A stretch of 51,507 nucleotides of DNA, taken from NCBI GenBank assembly GCA_900175165.2, contig FWWN02000403.1:1-51507 (forward strand). Reading direction: 5' to 3'. Below the pieces are notes generated by a model that was not told where the DNA came from, made no database searches, and saw only the letters and a list, made by a program, of their open reading frames with translations. Below are positions 21,252 through 30,672 of the stretch, piece after piece. The DNA comes from Rhizomucor pusillus. Its lineage: Eukaryota > Mucoromycota > Mucoromycetes > Mucorales > Lichtheimiaceae. Every line of letters starts with the position of its first letter. Positions within the stretch are counted from its first letter, which is position 1. The position numbers were made by a program, and so were the translations under genes.

Positions 21252-24200
21252 ATGTGGAGACGCGTCTCGGTGCTTGGCCTGCTCGGCCTCACCGGCTTCT
21301 CAGCATTGACGGCCGCGGAAACTGGTACGACATTGTCGATCGATTACCTTGGTGACAACTATACAGCAACTAACTCAGTTTTTGTAGCCGACGACTACAA
21401 AGTTACAGCGTTGCCTGGTCTACCTGACACAGAGCTAACTAGTATATCGCAATATGCTGGGTAAGAATAGGACCAAGGCGCAGTCGTTTCACAGTTTGGT
21501 AATCCGAATACGTTCTGTTATCTAGGCATATTGAAGTGTCACCCGAAACCAACGGCAACTTGTTCTTTTGGATGATAGAACAGGCTCACAAAACACAGGC
21601 CGAGAAATTGGTAATCATTCAATTGCAAAACATTAGATAGAGATCTCCGTTATCGATAATAATATTTGTTACAGATTATCTGGCTCAATGGAGGACCTGG
21701 ATGCTCAAGGTAAGCATAAGCAATGCCCCCGTACATTCTTCCTTTTTGCCAACGCTGAATGTTACATTTACAGTATGGACGGCCTTTTCCTTGAAAACGG
21801 ACCGTATCGAGTAAACCCAGACCTGTCGCTCAACATCAGTGCAGGCGGATGGCAAGATCATGCAACCATTGTATTTCGTACGGGTTTAACACGAACTACA
21901 ACTACATTTGCTATTCTAACAAAGACTTCTGTCTACGACAGTGGATCAACCTGTTGGTACAGGTTTTAGCTTTGTGGACTCAATGGGCTATTTGAGAAAC
22001 ATGACACAGGTCTGTTCTTGCTATCTAATTGCTGCCATTGTAAATATCTGGAATTTGACACGTCTGTAGATTGCCGAGGAATTTACGATCTTCTTAGACA
22101 AATTCTTTGATATCTTCCCAGATTATCAGGAGCAAGATGTAAGCTAACATATGACAGGGACCAACCTTGAAACTGACTGTAAATGGTTAGATGTACCTTG
22201 CTGGCGAGAGTTTCGCTGGCACATACATACCGTACTTTGCAGCAAGGATGTTAAAGATTAACAATGATGGAGAGAAAAAGGTACGCTTGATTTAGAAATA
22301 CTTCCCAGCGATGGACTATACTGACTTCAGTTGTCTCATCTGCTAGTATAATCTAAAGGGCATGGCTATTGGCAATGGCTGGATATCTCCTAAGCATCAA
22401 GTATGCTATCTAATTTATTCCATGCTTTTACTTTTATTCATGCTTGAGTTGTTAGTATGACGCATATTATGACTTCGCCGTATTGAAAGGTCTGCTATCT
22501 GCAGAGTACAAGGTACTTAGTTTATGTAAAACCAACGGGTATGTGATGGTTCCATCTGACAATGGATATTTAGGAATACGCTTTCGATGAACTAGACCGA
22601 TGCCACCGAGCGCTTGAACGCGGAGAGCGTATACACGTTAGCGAATGTGAGCAGATACTGGATATTATTATTGACGCAAGCGTGCATGAGTATGTCAAGG
22701 CCATATTTCCAGCGGAAAAAGGAACAAACTCAGCTAACATTGAAACTTAAAGGGAGGACGGCGTCAAGTATTGTATAAACCAATATGATATCCGCATGAA
22801 GAACGAAAAGATGCCCTCGTGCGGCATGGATTGGCCATACGAGTTGGAAGATGTCACAAAGTACTTGAGGGTATGTAATTTGAATTCTCGGTTGCCAAGG
22901 AATATAGGCAATTAAAGTAATGAAACAAGACACCAGAGCTTGTTGCGGCTGTAAATGCTCAAAAGCAAGAACTTGGATGGGTCGAATGCTCCCGCGGTGT
23001 TTCTACTGGACTGAGAGATGACGCCAGCGACCCTTCATATGCTGTAAGTAATCTATCAATCTTTTCAAACACTATTCTCTATTCGCAAGGAACTGACCGT
23101 TCTTGACTATAGCTTTTGCCTGATATCTTGCAAGAAATCCCTGTGCTTTTGTTCAGGTATATCGCACGGACAAACGTTAGTTGCAGAATAGGAGACTGAC
23201 TGTATTGTTTCATCACCAGCGGCGACCAAGATCTTATATGCAATGTGCTGGGTACAGAGTATCTGTTAAGCAACATGTCCTGGAACGGAGGCAAAGGATT
23301 ATCTGTAAGTTGATAAGTTTACTACATGTTGTTGATTCCTTGGACTAACAAAACGGAGCACAGTCCAGCAACACTCTTGACTGGTTCATTGACGACAAGA
23401 AAGTGGGAACGTACACAGAAGCACGTAACCTGACATTTGTTGTTGTCGAGAATGGAAGCCATATGCTTCCTTACGATCGTCCTATAGAAACTCTGGATAT
23501 GATCAACCGATTTATGGGAGTAGGCAACAACCAAGTGAACGGCAAAACTAGTCGAGTAGGCGCAGTATCCCAAAATGAGCAGCCGGTGGAGACTGGCGGC
23601 AACGAGAGCAAACCACCTGTTGTAGAAAACGAGGAGGAGGAAGAAAAGGAAGAAGAAAAGGGAAAGAAGCAACAGCAGCAACAGCAACAGCAGGAGGAGG
23701 ATGAGAACGAGGATGAGACTGTAGAAGAAGAGCCTGACGTTAGCAGCGAAGATAAGTGGGCAAAATACTACAGTTGGTAAGCAAGTACAGTGGATAGCAA
23801 TAATATGTTTTCTAAACGACGATCTTGCGTTTCTTTTGGCTTCAATAGGGGTACGTCCGCCCTGATTGTCGTAATCCTCTTTGCTGGTTTAGCAGGTTAC
23901 TGTTGGTACCGATCTCGACAGCAAGCGAGAGAAGGATACTCTCGACCTGGTGCGCGTCGTGGCAGCCACACCGCTGGCAGTGGACTTTTGGGACGGCTGT
24001 TAGGACGCGGTGGTCGCTCCAAGCGGACGAAGCTGCGTCTGGATGACCAAGATGATACAAATGAATTGTAAGTAAATACTCAAGTTTTGGTTTTTACGGT
24101 TCTAACAGTATCCTAGGGATGAATTGGTTGTTGAGACGCCTACTCTGTTTGCCGCTGAGGATTATTCAAATGAAGAGCGCGACCATCATCATCGCGACAA

Positions 24201-24366
24201 TAATAATGATAACAAGGCACAGAATATCAAAAAATCGCCCACTCGATTTGCTATCGCCCAAGAAGGAGATGAAGAGGACAACGATGACGACTCTGAAGGA
24301 TTTGCAGACTGGGAGGCCGAAGACTCAGTAACAGCAAAGCCAGCAACAAATCCAAAGAAAGATTAA
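21252..24366 (+). CDS. KEX1: Pheromone-processing serine carboxypeptidase Kex1 (multi-exon)
   Basis: This late-Golgi type I membrane carboxypeptidase of family S10 removes C-terminal Lys/Arg from peptides left by Kex2 cleavage. The start [20 protein letters not shown] is a signal peptide. The S10 markers are, in order, [25 protein letters not shown], the catalytic serine in [16 protein letters not shown], the catalytic aspartate in [12 protein letters not shown] and the catalytic histidine in [13 protein letters not shown] lumenal acidic and Gln-rich spacer follows (about 23560-23760). Then come one membrane span ([18 protein letters not shown]), a short basic segment and an acidic cytosolic tail ending ATNPKKD. 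The order catalytic domain, acidic spacer, span, tail is that of yeast Kex1, not vacuolar carboxypeptidase Y. About a dozen short GT-AG introns are needed. A second ATG 39 nt upstream (21213) would only lengthen the signal region. Confidence 0.92.
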
Positions 24367-24474
24367 GCATACGAGAACATTTAGATGTTTTTTCTTACAG
24401 TATCTAAGCCCTTATCCTAGTCAATAAAACTCAACACACTCAATTTGTAAACAGCCAGCCATCCATGATAAATA

Positions 24475-25397
24475 TTACTCGAGTTTAAACACTTCATTAG
24501 ATTTGAATCCCATTCGACCTAGAATACCTCGCACGGGTCCCTGCGAGAAATCTTTGGCTCTCTGCCCTGATACATGTGCCAACATTGCATCCGGTCCACA
24601 CACTAGAATCAGGCGCTGACAATGCGCATTTTCCGCAACCATGGATTTTACCATGTCTTCGTTTACGTATCCCTGTCCACCCTGCCAGGATTCGTTTGGT
24701 GGGCGTTCCAACACATAGTAAATCTTGAAACGGTCCTTATACTGTTCTTGCAATTGGTCGAGTTCCTTCCTCAGGAGGATATCTTGCTCGGTCTTGTTGG
24801 CGTAAATAAGCCATAATCTAGTCTTGTCGTCCGGGTTCTGGAGTACTCGACGTGCGAGCTGGTACATGGGCGTGATGCCGGTTCCGCCAGCAATCTATAA
24901 GTTGATTGATTATATATTCAGATTTTGCTACTTTAGACTGATTTCTTGCTTTTTACCATGCCAATTTCTTCGAAGCGGTTGGGTTGGTAGTCATATTCGA
25001 CCATCGGACCGCGCACAAAAATTTTATCATGCACGGCAGTTTTTGACAGCATTCGAGATACCGATCCGTTTTCGTAGCGTTTTACAATGAGGTCGACGTA
25101 GCCATCTTTGAAGGGATCGTTGATGGGTGTATACGCGCGCATGACTTGGATCATGTCGTCCTTGACGTAGAGGCACGACAGGACAGGGAACAGCGATGAT
25201 TGGCGTTCAGTGGCTAGTCGCAGCCGGAATGCATCGTGCGTCAACTGCTCCTTCTCTGTAAGCTCCAGACCAACGTAGCGATCCGGTGTCAGGCGCTTGT
25301 CATTCTCGAGCTGCCACTGCCGCCACGTTCGCCAGCCCCAATATGTGCCCAGCAGACCGGTACCTAGCAATATCGCCTTTCTATGTCGGACTAGCAT
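24475..25397 (-). CDS. NADH-cytochrome b5 reductase family flavoprotein, membrane-anchored
   Basis: Two exons (24957-25397, 24475-24894) are joined at FEEIGM/IAGGTG and give 286 residues. The N-terminus has a single hydrophobic anchor (AILLGTGLLGTYWGW) after a basic MLVRHRK, the layout of Mcr1-like outer-membrane or ER-anchored reductases. The FAD motif RAYTPIN (RxY[TS]xx[SN]) and the isoalloxazine/phosphate segment are followed by the NAD-binding IAGGTGITPMYQLARRV. Further features are RLWLIYANKTEQDILLRKEL and the C-terminal LVCGPDAMLAHVSGQRA, the CGP.. motif typical of ferredoxin-reductase-like NADH enzymes. It should pass electrons from NADH to cytochrome b5 or a similar haem carrier. The exact physiological acceptor cannot be told from sequence. 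It ends 108 bp from KEX1 in convergent orientation. Confidence 0.82.
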
Positions 25398-26102
25398 TTG
25401 GAGGAAAAAGAAGAAAATGCAATCTTCTCGAACAAGTGATGATCATTGATCTTTTCTCGGATAGACGAACTAGGAAGCTTTGTACGAATAATCCTTCCGA
25501 ATATCAAGTTCTTCATTAGCATGGCCCTTCTGTCTTCTCCACACATCATGCACACAGGCTTGGATTCGTCTCGAAGAACGCAAATATTCGATATCCGTTT
25601 TTGTATGGAAATGCGACGCATGGGTGATGCCATGCAGAGTGCCTCGGGAAAAGTCTGCCTTTGCAATATTACGCTAAAATGCCATATCGGATTAAAGGAC
25701 CAAAATGTATTACATAAGCATGGATTGGTTGCTAGAATTAAAAGCAACTTGGTTTAGATAGAATGAGAAAAGATTAGCTTGTTCTCCAAGAACGTGACGT
25801 TGCTTGTATATAGGATATGTTTATTTCGCATAATAGTTATGATACTGCTGCATGCCATGCGTTAATTTTTTTGTCCTTCTCGCTTCCCATAGATGTATAG
25901 GTATAGACATATTTATAATGAGTTGATGGTGGTAGCGGCGCTGGCGGTGTGATTGAGTATATGTAAAAATGAGCGTGAGGGGGGTAACCGGTAAAAAGTT
26001 GTAAAAGATGTGGAAGAAGATGAGGTGGCGTTTTTGATGGTGGATGATAACAATGATGCTCCGGTGCCAATTTTTTTCTTGGCCCTGAGGAGGAGGTGGC
26101 TG
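25398..26102. other. Intergenic region, low coding signal
   Basis: This is the upstream flank of the reductase gene. The Pro/Thr-rich minus-strand frames at 25837-26278 overlap each other in different frames and show no consistent protein, so I do not call them. Confidence 0.4.
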
Positions 26103-26372
26103 CTAGATGTGGATTGGACAACAGGGGCACCAGCTAACGGCGTAATAAGTCTTGTGGACGAGACAATAGTTTTGCACAATAATGTCAATCGCCGTTCCAG
26201 GTGGCAGCATGCGGTAAGATGGAAGAATAAAGCTGGAAGTGTCGGGAAGCCAGCGTGAGACAGGTGCTGGTTGTGCAAAGTTGTTTGTGCATGATGGTCC
26301 GTCCGTAGGAGCTTGTTGCTGTGTTGGTGAGGATGTTGTTAGCGTCACTGCTGATGTCCGCAGGGACGACAT
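26103..26372 (-). CDS. Possible small Thr/Ser-rich protein, unknown
   Basis: An 89-codon frame starts MSSLRTSAVTLTTSSPTQQQ, directly after a strongly pyrimidine-rich stretch (26380-26460, minus strand) that resembles a fungal core promoter or leader. The second half (RWLPDTSSFILPSYRMLPPG) is less biased. No family is recognised. Overlapping frames on the same strand are also open, so the frame choice and the 3' end, which may involve an intron, are weak. Confidence 0.25.
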   Translation of the reverse strand: MSSLRTSAVTLTTSSPTQQQAPTDGPSCTNNFAQPAPVSRWLPDTSSFILPSYRMLPPGTAIDIIVQNYCLVHKTYYAVSWCPCCPIHI

Positions 26373-27473
26373 ACACAGGGTTGTGGGGGAGGCAAAGAAA
26401 GTGAAAGAGGTATAAAGGAAAACGGGGAAAAGAAAAAGAAAACGAGCAAGATAAACAACCCTGCAAAATGGGGGATATCTCGCCCTGCTCGTCTCTTGAC
26501 AGAAATAGAATTTTTGTTGTTCAGACAAGCAAGAAAGAGAACCGTGCGCGCTGGTCTCATTCATATCTGGCTCAATATCAATATCTGAGCGTGATGGTTT
26601 TCTTTTTTAGAATACATACTTGCTTTGCTTTGCACTGCCAGATCTATTTAAACGCAACCATTTTATGTTCCCCTGTGTTCTTTTGGATTTTCTATGGCTT
26701 GCTGTCCTCACGAATGTTGTTGTTGTTGGCTTATCGCATTGGCTATCTCTCGCGTGCTTTGTATTCGATCGCCGTTTCAAGGTCAGTGAAAGGATCTTTG
26801 GCCCGTTCACGTATTGATCGCTGAGATACGGCAAGTTTTGGAAACCCCAATAAGAAATCCAGCACCGCGCACACGTTTTGTGCCCTGAATCCTCGGATAT
26901 AATCGGCCGGGTGCTCCGACCGACTTGTCAAAATTTTCTCATCTCCTCACTCCTTACCTGGAAGTCTCAATCAAAATAACAAACAATTCATTCATTTGGT
27001 ATGCAGACATTTGGGAGGAAGAAGGAAAAGACGAATAGATAATCAATATTGGTAGCTAACGTGACAAGGAAGGAAAAAAGCTAAAGATGGCATCAAAAAC
27101 AGGCTCCTGCAATGATCTGCGTACAACCCAAATTCTTTGAAATCCGAAAAATTGTGTCTGACTTGAGTAAGTACCTCAATCAGAATCTTTAGCTTTGCGA
27201 AGCATCAACGCAACGATCCTTTTTCTCTCTGGTAATTGAATCGATATCAAGAGCACTGGCCAGGCCCTAATTTGAATGGCGAGTTGTACAGCTTTGTTGG
27301 CAACGATATGGGCGCCCGTTCCCGCAGAAACTTTTATCCACGGTCTAGGCGATCGCCCTTCAAAGGATACAACAGAGATGATAAGAGCACATCCTCGTGG
27401 TTTATTTTAGAGAAAAATCGGCACCAGATCGTGTCCCAGAAATGTGGTATGACTACTGGCCATATTCTCCCTT
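26373..27473. other. Intergenic region, no gene recognised
   Basis: About 1.1 kb with a CT-rich tract on the minus strand next to 26372 and several AT-rich segments. Frames at 26468-26824 (plus) and 26743-26931 (minus) lack any family signature. The 3' end of the hydratase gene borders it on the right. Confidence 0.4.
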
Positions 27474-28444
27474 TTACATTTTGGGAGCAAGGCGGTTGTA
27501 AGGAATGCTGAGAAGACGAACGATATCAGTGTACATCTGAGTATGTAGAGGATGGTTAATCTAGATCAGCACGATACAATATCCCAGCACAATATTTCGC
27601 CCGCTTACCTCTTCCTTGAGTTGTCTGTAGACAATGCCGGCCTTGGCTTTGGGCGCCCACTTGAGAGCAAGTTCCTTTGCTTTATCCAAGACTTCCTTTT
27701 CGGGACAAATGACATCAACAATATGCGCATCCAGGGCTTCCTGGGCATTGAAGCGGTGACCCTGAATCACCATGTTGCGGAAAGTGTGTGGGTCAAGCTT
27801 GCCGCGAAGCAGAGCCGCCATACCAGGGGCCAGGGGAGAAGGTAGATCAATCTCGTTCTATGCGCGGATGTTATCGGTAAATCATCCGCAGAATGCAGAA
27901 TTCTCATACTACAAAAAAAAAGCGCATCCTTCTTACCATGCAGACATAGCCGCGGTCTGAGCGCATTACACGGTAATCTAAATAAGGAAGGAAGGTCGTA
28001 ACTTTGAGTCTATGCAAACTTGTGCTGGATTATGTACCATCTATTACCGTGAGCCAAGGCCAGCATGCATCCGCCAGCAAATGCATGTCCATTGAGCGCA
28101 GCCACTGTGGGAATACAAAAAGTAAGGAGGCGACGCAACAAGAGAAGGTAGGTGTTCATAAAGGGAACATATCCCACTGCGTGAGTGAGATCTAGGCCAT
28201 TGCTGTAGATCTTGCCCTGACCGACAGTCACCAGTGCCATGTCAGAGGGATCCTCCTCGGCTAGGAAAATGTCCTCGACGATTTGAAGGGCAGAAAGGAT
28301 AGCATTGCAGAACTCGGTGGTGAAGCGATTGTCCTTGTGGTGCAAGTGGAGAATGAACAAGGGACCCTCTCTGTAGAGCGTCATTTGGTTGTTTTCAGCA
28401 GAAGGCAAACGGACAGGAAAGTTGACGTTGTTGACGTTCGACAT
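27474..28444 (-). CDS. Enoyl-CoA hydratase/isomerase family protein
   Basis: Four exons (28048-28444, 27937-27977, 27609-27857, 27474-27536) give 249 residues in the crotonase fold. Visible features are LFILHLHHKDNRFT near the N-terminus and ALVTVGQGKIYSNGLDL, the segment forming the first oxyanion-hole strand. The second is PTVAALNGHAFAGGCMLALAH, where the glycines form the second oxyanion hole. Next come DYRVMRSDRGYVCMNEIDLP and the C-terminal helix LKEEMYTDIVRLL. NEIDLP, with Glu at the usual catalytic position, resembles enoyl-CoA delta-isomerases of the plant/fungal ECI group more than classical hydratases. It probably acts in beta-oxidation of unsaturated acyl-CoA. The C-terminal tripeptide PKM resembles a weak peroxisomal PTS1 signal, and no mitochondrial presequence is seen. 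Confidence 0.82.
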
Positions 28445-28694
28445 CTTGTGAGCAGCAAAGGTGATAGTCAACCAGACACGAAAGTTAGAATATATATAAG
28501 GATACAAAAGTTTTCACGTGGGATATTCGCTGACATATACGTTACACGGGGCGATGTGGGGAAGCCGTTTTCTGGAGAATTATGCTGACCAGCGCATGTG
28601 AAAGATCTCTGTGTATACCTAAGCAAATTTTTATTTTTTGCAGAATATAAGATACAGCAATGGATAATTGTTAACGAAATAAGGGGATGCAGAG

Positions 28695-29447
28695 TTAATA
28701 GTTGTCATCTTCATCGTAGTCCTTTTCATAGTAGTCGTCCTCTTCGTCCTCTTCGTCATCATCGTCTTGTTGAATAAAGCAATCGTCGGTGGTATGTCCG
28801 TTCAAAGTTTTGCAATGTCGGCAATACGTCTTGTAGCCATATTCGACATCAAACGGGAAAAAGTCATCGTACGCTTTGACGTATGCTTCACCGTCGGCTC
28901 TGTCCTTCTTGGGGATATAGTAGCTGCCGTCCAGTACAATGGCGACAGTAGCTTCGCAGGATGCATGACCGTCGTCGCAATATATACTGATATTCTCGAC
29001 TATAATGTCTTCAATCTTGATAAAGTCCGTGTACTGCACCTCCCAGTGGCGGAAAAAAAATGGCACGGATTCTTCGATATCGTCAACAATAATCCAAGCA
29101 GGATCCTCGGCGGGAATTTCATGCAGCCGGATGACCATGTAATTGTACGTGTCAGAAGAAGGCACAGCCGGTCTGACCAGCACCTCCTTGTTTTTGCACA
29201 AAAGTATCCGCTCAAGAGCTGTCCTTCGTGCCCGCTCCGTCGCAAAGATCACCTTGAGGATGCAGCGACCATCGTTTGTGCGCACAGCCTTGACGCTCTC
29301 GATATCCTTCTTTCCAAACGCATTTCGGATAGTATTCCGCGCTTCTTGCTCGTCACTCAGGATATATCGAAAGTTGAAGAAAACCGCGTTCGTCTCTTCA
29401 CAGACCCACCACGCTTCAAAGTCAGAGTCGATACAGACGGTTTGCAT
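28695..29447 (-). CDS. Acidic-tailed zinc-knuckle protein, copy 1
   Basis: This single exon of 250 residues starts at MQTVCIDSDFEAWW, chosen because it aligns with the start of copy 2 (MGFAVIEDPCFEPWW). Two stretches have the strand-helix-strand rhythm of RRM-like domains: NAVFFNFRYILSDEQEARNT through GRCILKVIFATERARRTALE, and NYMVIRLHEIPAED through CEATVAIVLDGSYYIP. Near the C-terminus is CRHCKTLNGHTTDDC, a CX2CX5HX4C zinc-knuckle-like site. It is followed by a tail of almost pure Asp/Glu/Tyr. RRM-like modules plus a zinc knuckle recall Gag or ORF1 nucleic-acid-binding proteins of retroelements. I found no reverse transcriptase or repeats nearby, so this may be a stand-alone or domesticated family. 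Function unknown. Confidence 0.65.
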   Translation of the reverse strand: MQTVCIDSDFEAWWVCEETNAVFFNFRYILSDEQEARNTIRNAFGKKDIESVKAVRTNDGRCILKVIFATERARRTALERILLCKNKEVLVRPAVPSSDTYNYMVIRLHEIPAEDPAWIIVDDIEESVPFFFRHWEVQYTDFIKIEDIIVENISIYCDDGHASCEATVAIVLDGSYYIPKKDRADGEAYVKAYDDFFPFDVEYGYKTYCRHCKTLNGHTTDDCFIQQDDDDEEDEEDDYYEKDYDEDDNY

Positions 29448-29692
29448 CACACAAGTGCAGAAAAAGTAAGCCAAAAAAAAAGGTGAACAATGGATGAAAA
29501 ACCAGTGTCAATCAAAAGTTAGTGATAAAAAATGTTATCAACATTTCTTCATAATGAACAGTCCCAGAAAAAAAGGAGTATACTGCTCTTATTTGGCACC
29601 TGCTGGATAATCTTAGTTCTCACTTTTGTTGTGTATTTTCATGGTTGCAGGGAGGAAGAAGAGACATTTATAGGATATGTAAATTCTGTCAA

Positions 29693-30353
29693 TTATTGGT
29701 CTTCGAAGCAATCATCGCTGTCGTGTCCATTAAGAAGCTTGCAAGTTCTGCAGTAAGACTTGTAGCCAGACTTGGCAGTGAACTTGAAACTTTCATTGTA
29801 CGTTTTCAGAAATGCTTTTCCGCCGTTTCCTGTAGGGATGCGATAGTTCCCATCGACCACTATTGCAACGGTTCCTCCAAACTCTTCCGTCTCCTCGTCC
29901 GTCTCGGCCACGACATCCACGACTTGAATGTCGTCTTCGTATTCTTTCTCCCACGAGGGAAACAACGTTTTGACTGAATATGTGATGTCTTCCTCGAGCT
30001 TTTCGAGAGGTTCCACCTTGGGCAGATCGTAAAGTTTCAGTAGCAAGTAAGACAGTCTTGGCCTGCGAGGGACTGCAGGAATGACAGGATCGCGGTATTC
30101 TTGACCACAAACTGCGTGTAAGAGCCATCTTGCGAGCATTTTCATTGTGGAAAACTACTTGCATAATCACCTCCCTCGAATCGTCGTCCTTGAGCTGCAC
30201 ACGGTTGATCGTCTTGATGCTGCTTAGTCCAAACGCTTCAATGATAATCCTGCCGTTCGGATACAGTGTCTCAAAGTTAAACAGCACTGCACCGATCGTC
30301 TTTGATAGCCACCATGGCTCAAAGCAGGGATCTTCGATCACTGCAAAGCCCAT
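29693..30353 (-). pseudogene. Zinc-knuckle protein, copy 2, with a +1 frameshift
   Basis: This is the tandem relative of 28695-29447, in the same orientation. The start MGFAVIEDPCFEPWW leads to GAVLFNFETLYPNGRIIIEA and NENARKMALTR. The homologous reading then continues in another frame with DPVIPAVPRRPRLSYLLLKL, FGGTVAIVVDGNYRIP and CRTCKLLNGHDSDDC, ending FEDQ-TAA at 29693. The span is 661 nt, one base over a multiple of three, and the break falls at about 30095-30115. A 40-nt GTTTGT...CTGCAG intron could join the frames. However, the putative intron would delete sequence (PAVP...) that copy 1 also codes for, so I favour a one-base insertion: pseudogene, sequence error or, less likely, programmed frameshifting. 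It lacks the long acidic tail of copy 1. Confidence 0.55.
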
Positions 30354-30636
30354 CGTTCTTGCTGACGCGACAGGGAAAAAGCAGAGACTACGTACGGAAA
30401 GAGGGAGGAGAGAGAAAAGAAACAGATGACTGCCAAGTCGCGAAAAGACGCACACACACAAGCGTTTTGTTTGGGACGTCAAATCTTTGAATGTTTGATT
30501 CACGTGCTTGCATGAATCTTTTTGATATTCTACGTGAACTGCATGCATACATCACAGCTTTTTTGCACAGAAACTAATGATTTGTTGTTTTAAAAATGTA
30601 GTACATACAGGCTTTAACCTAGCTATTGATGTTGTC

Positions 30637-30672
30637 ATTATTATTATTATTATTATATTATTATTATTATTA
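30637..30672. repeat. (ATT)n microsatellite overlapping a stop codon
   Basis: An (ATT) tract interrupted once by ATATT. On the minus strand it begins with the stop codon of the giant CH/GAR gene and supplies five TAA codons in a row after CAACAGCAG. Confidence 0.85.

Noticed and set aside
25837..26278. Pro/Ser-rich minus-strand frames
   Set aside because: Two overlapping frames of similar bias and no signature; likely low-complexity sequence.
28767..29486. 239-codon plus-strand frame
   Set aside because: It is antisense to the zinc-knuckle copy 1, whose relation to copy 2 proves the minus frame.
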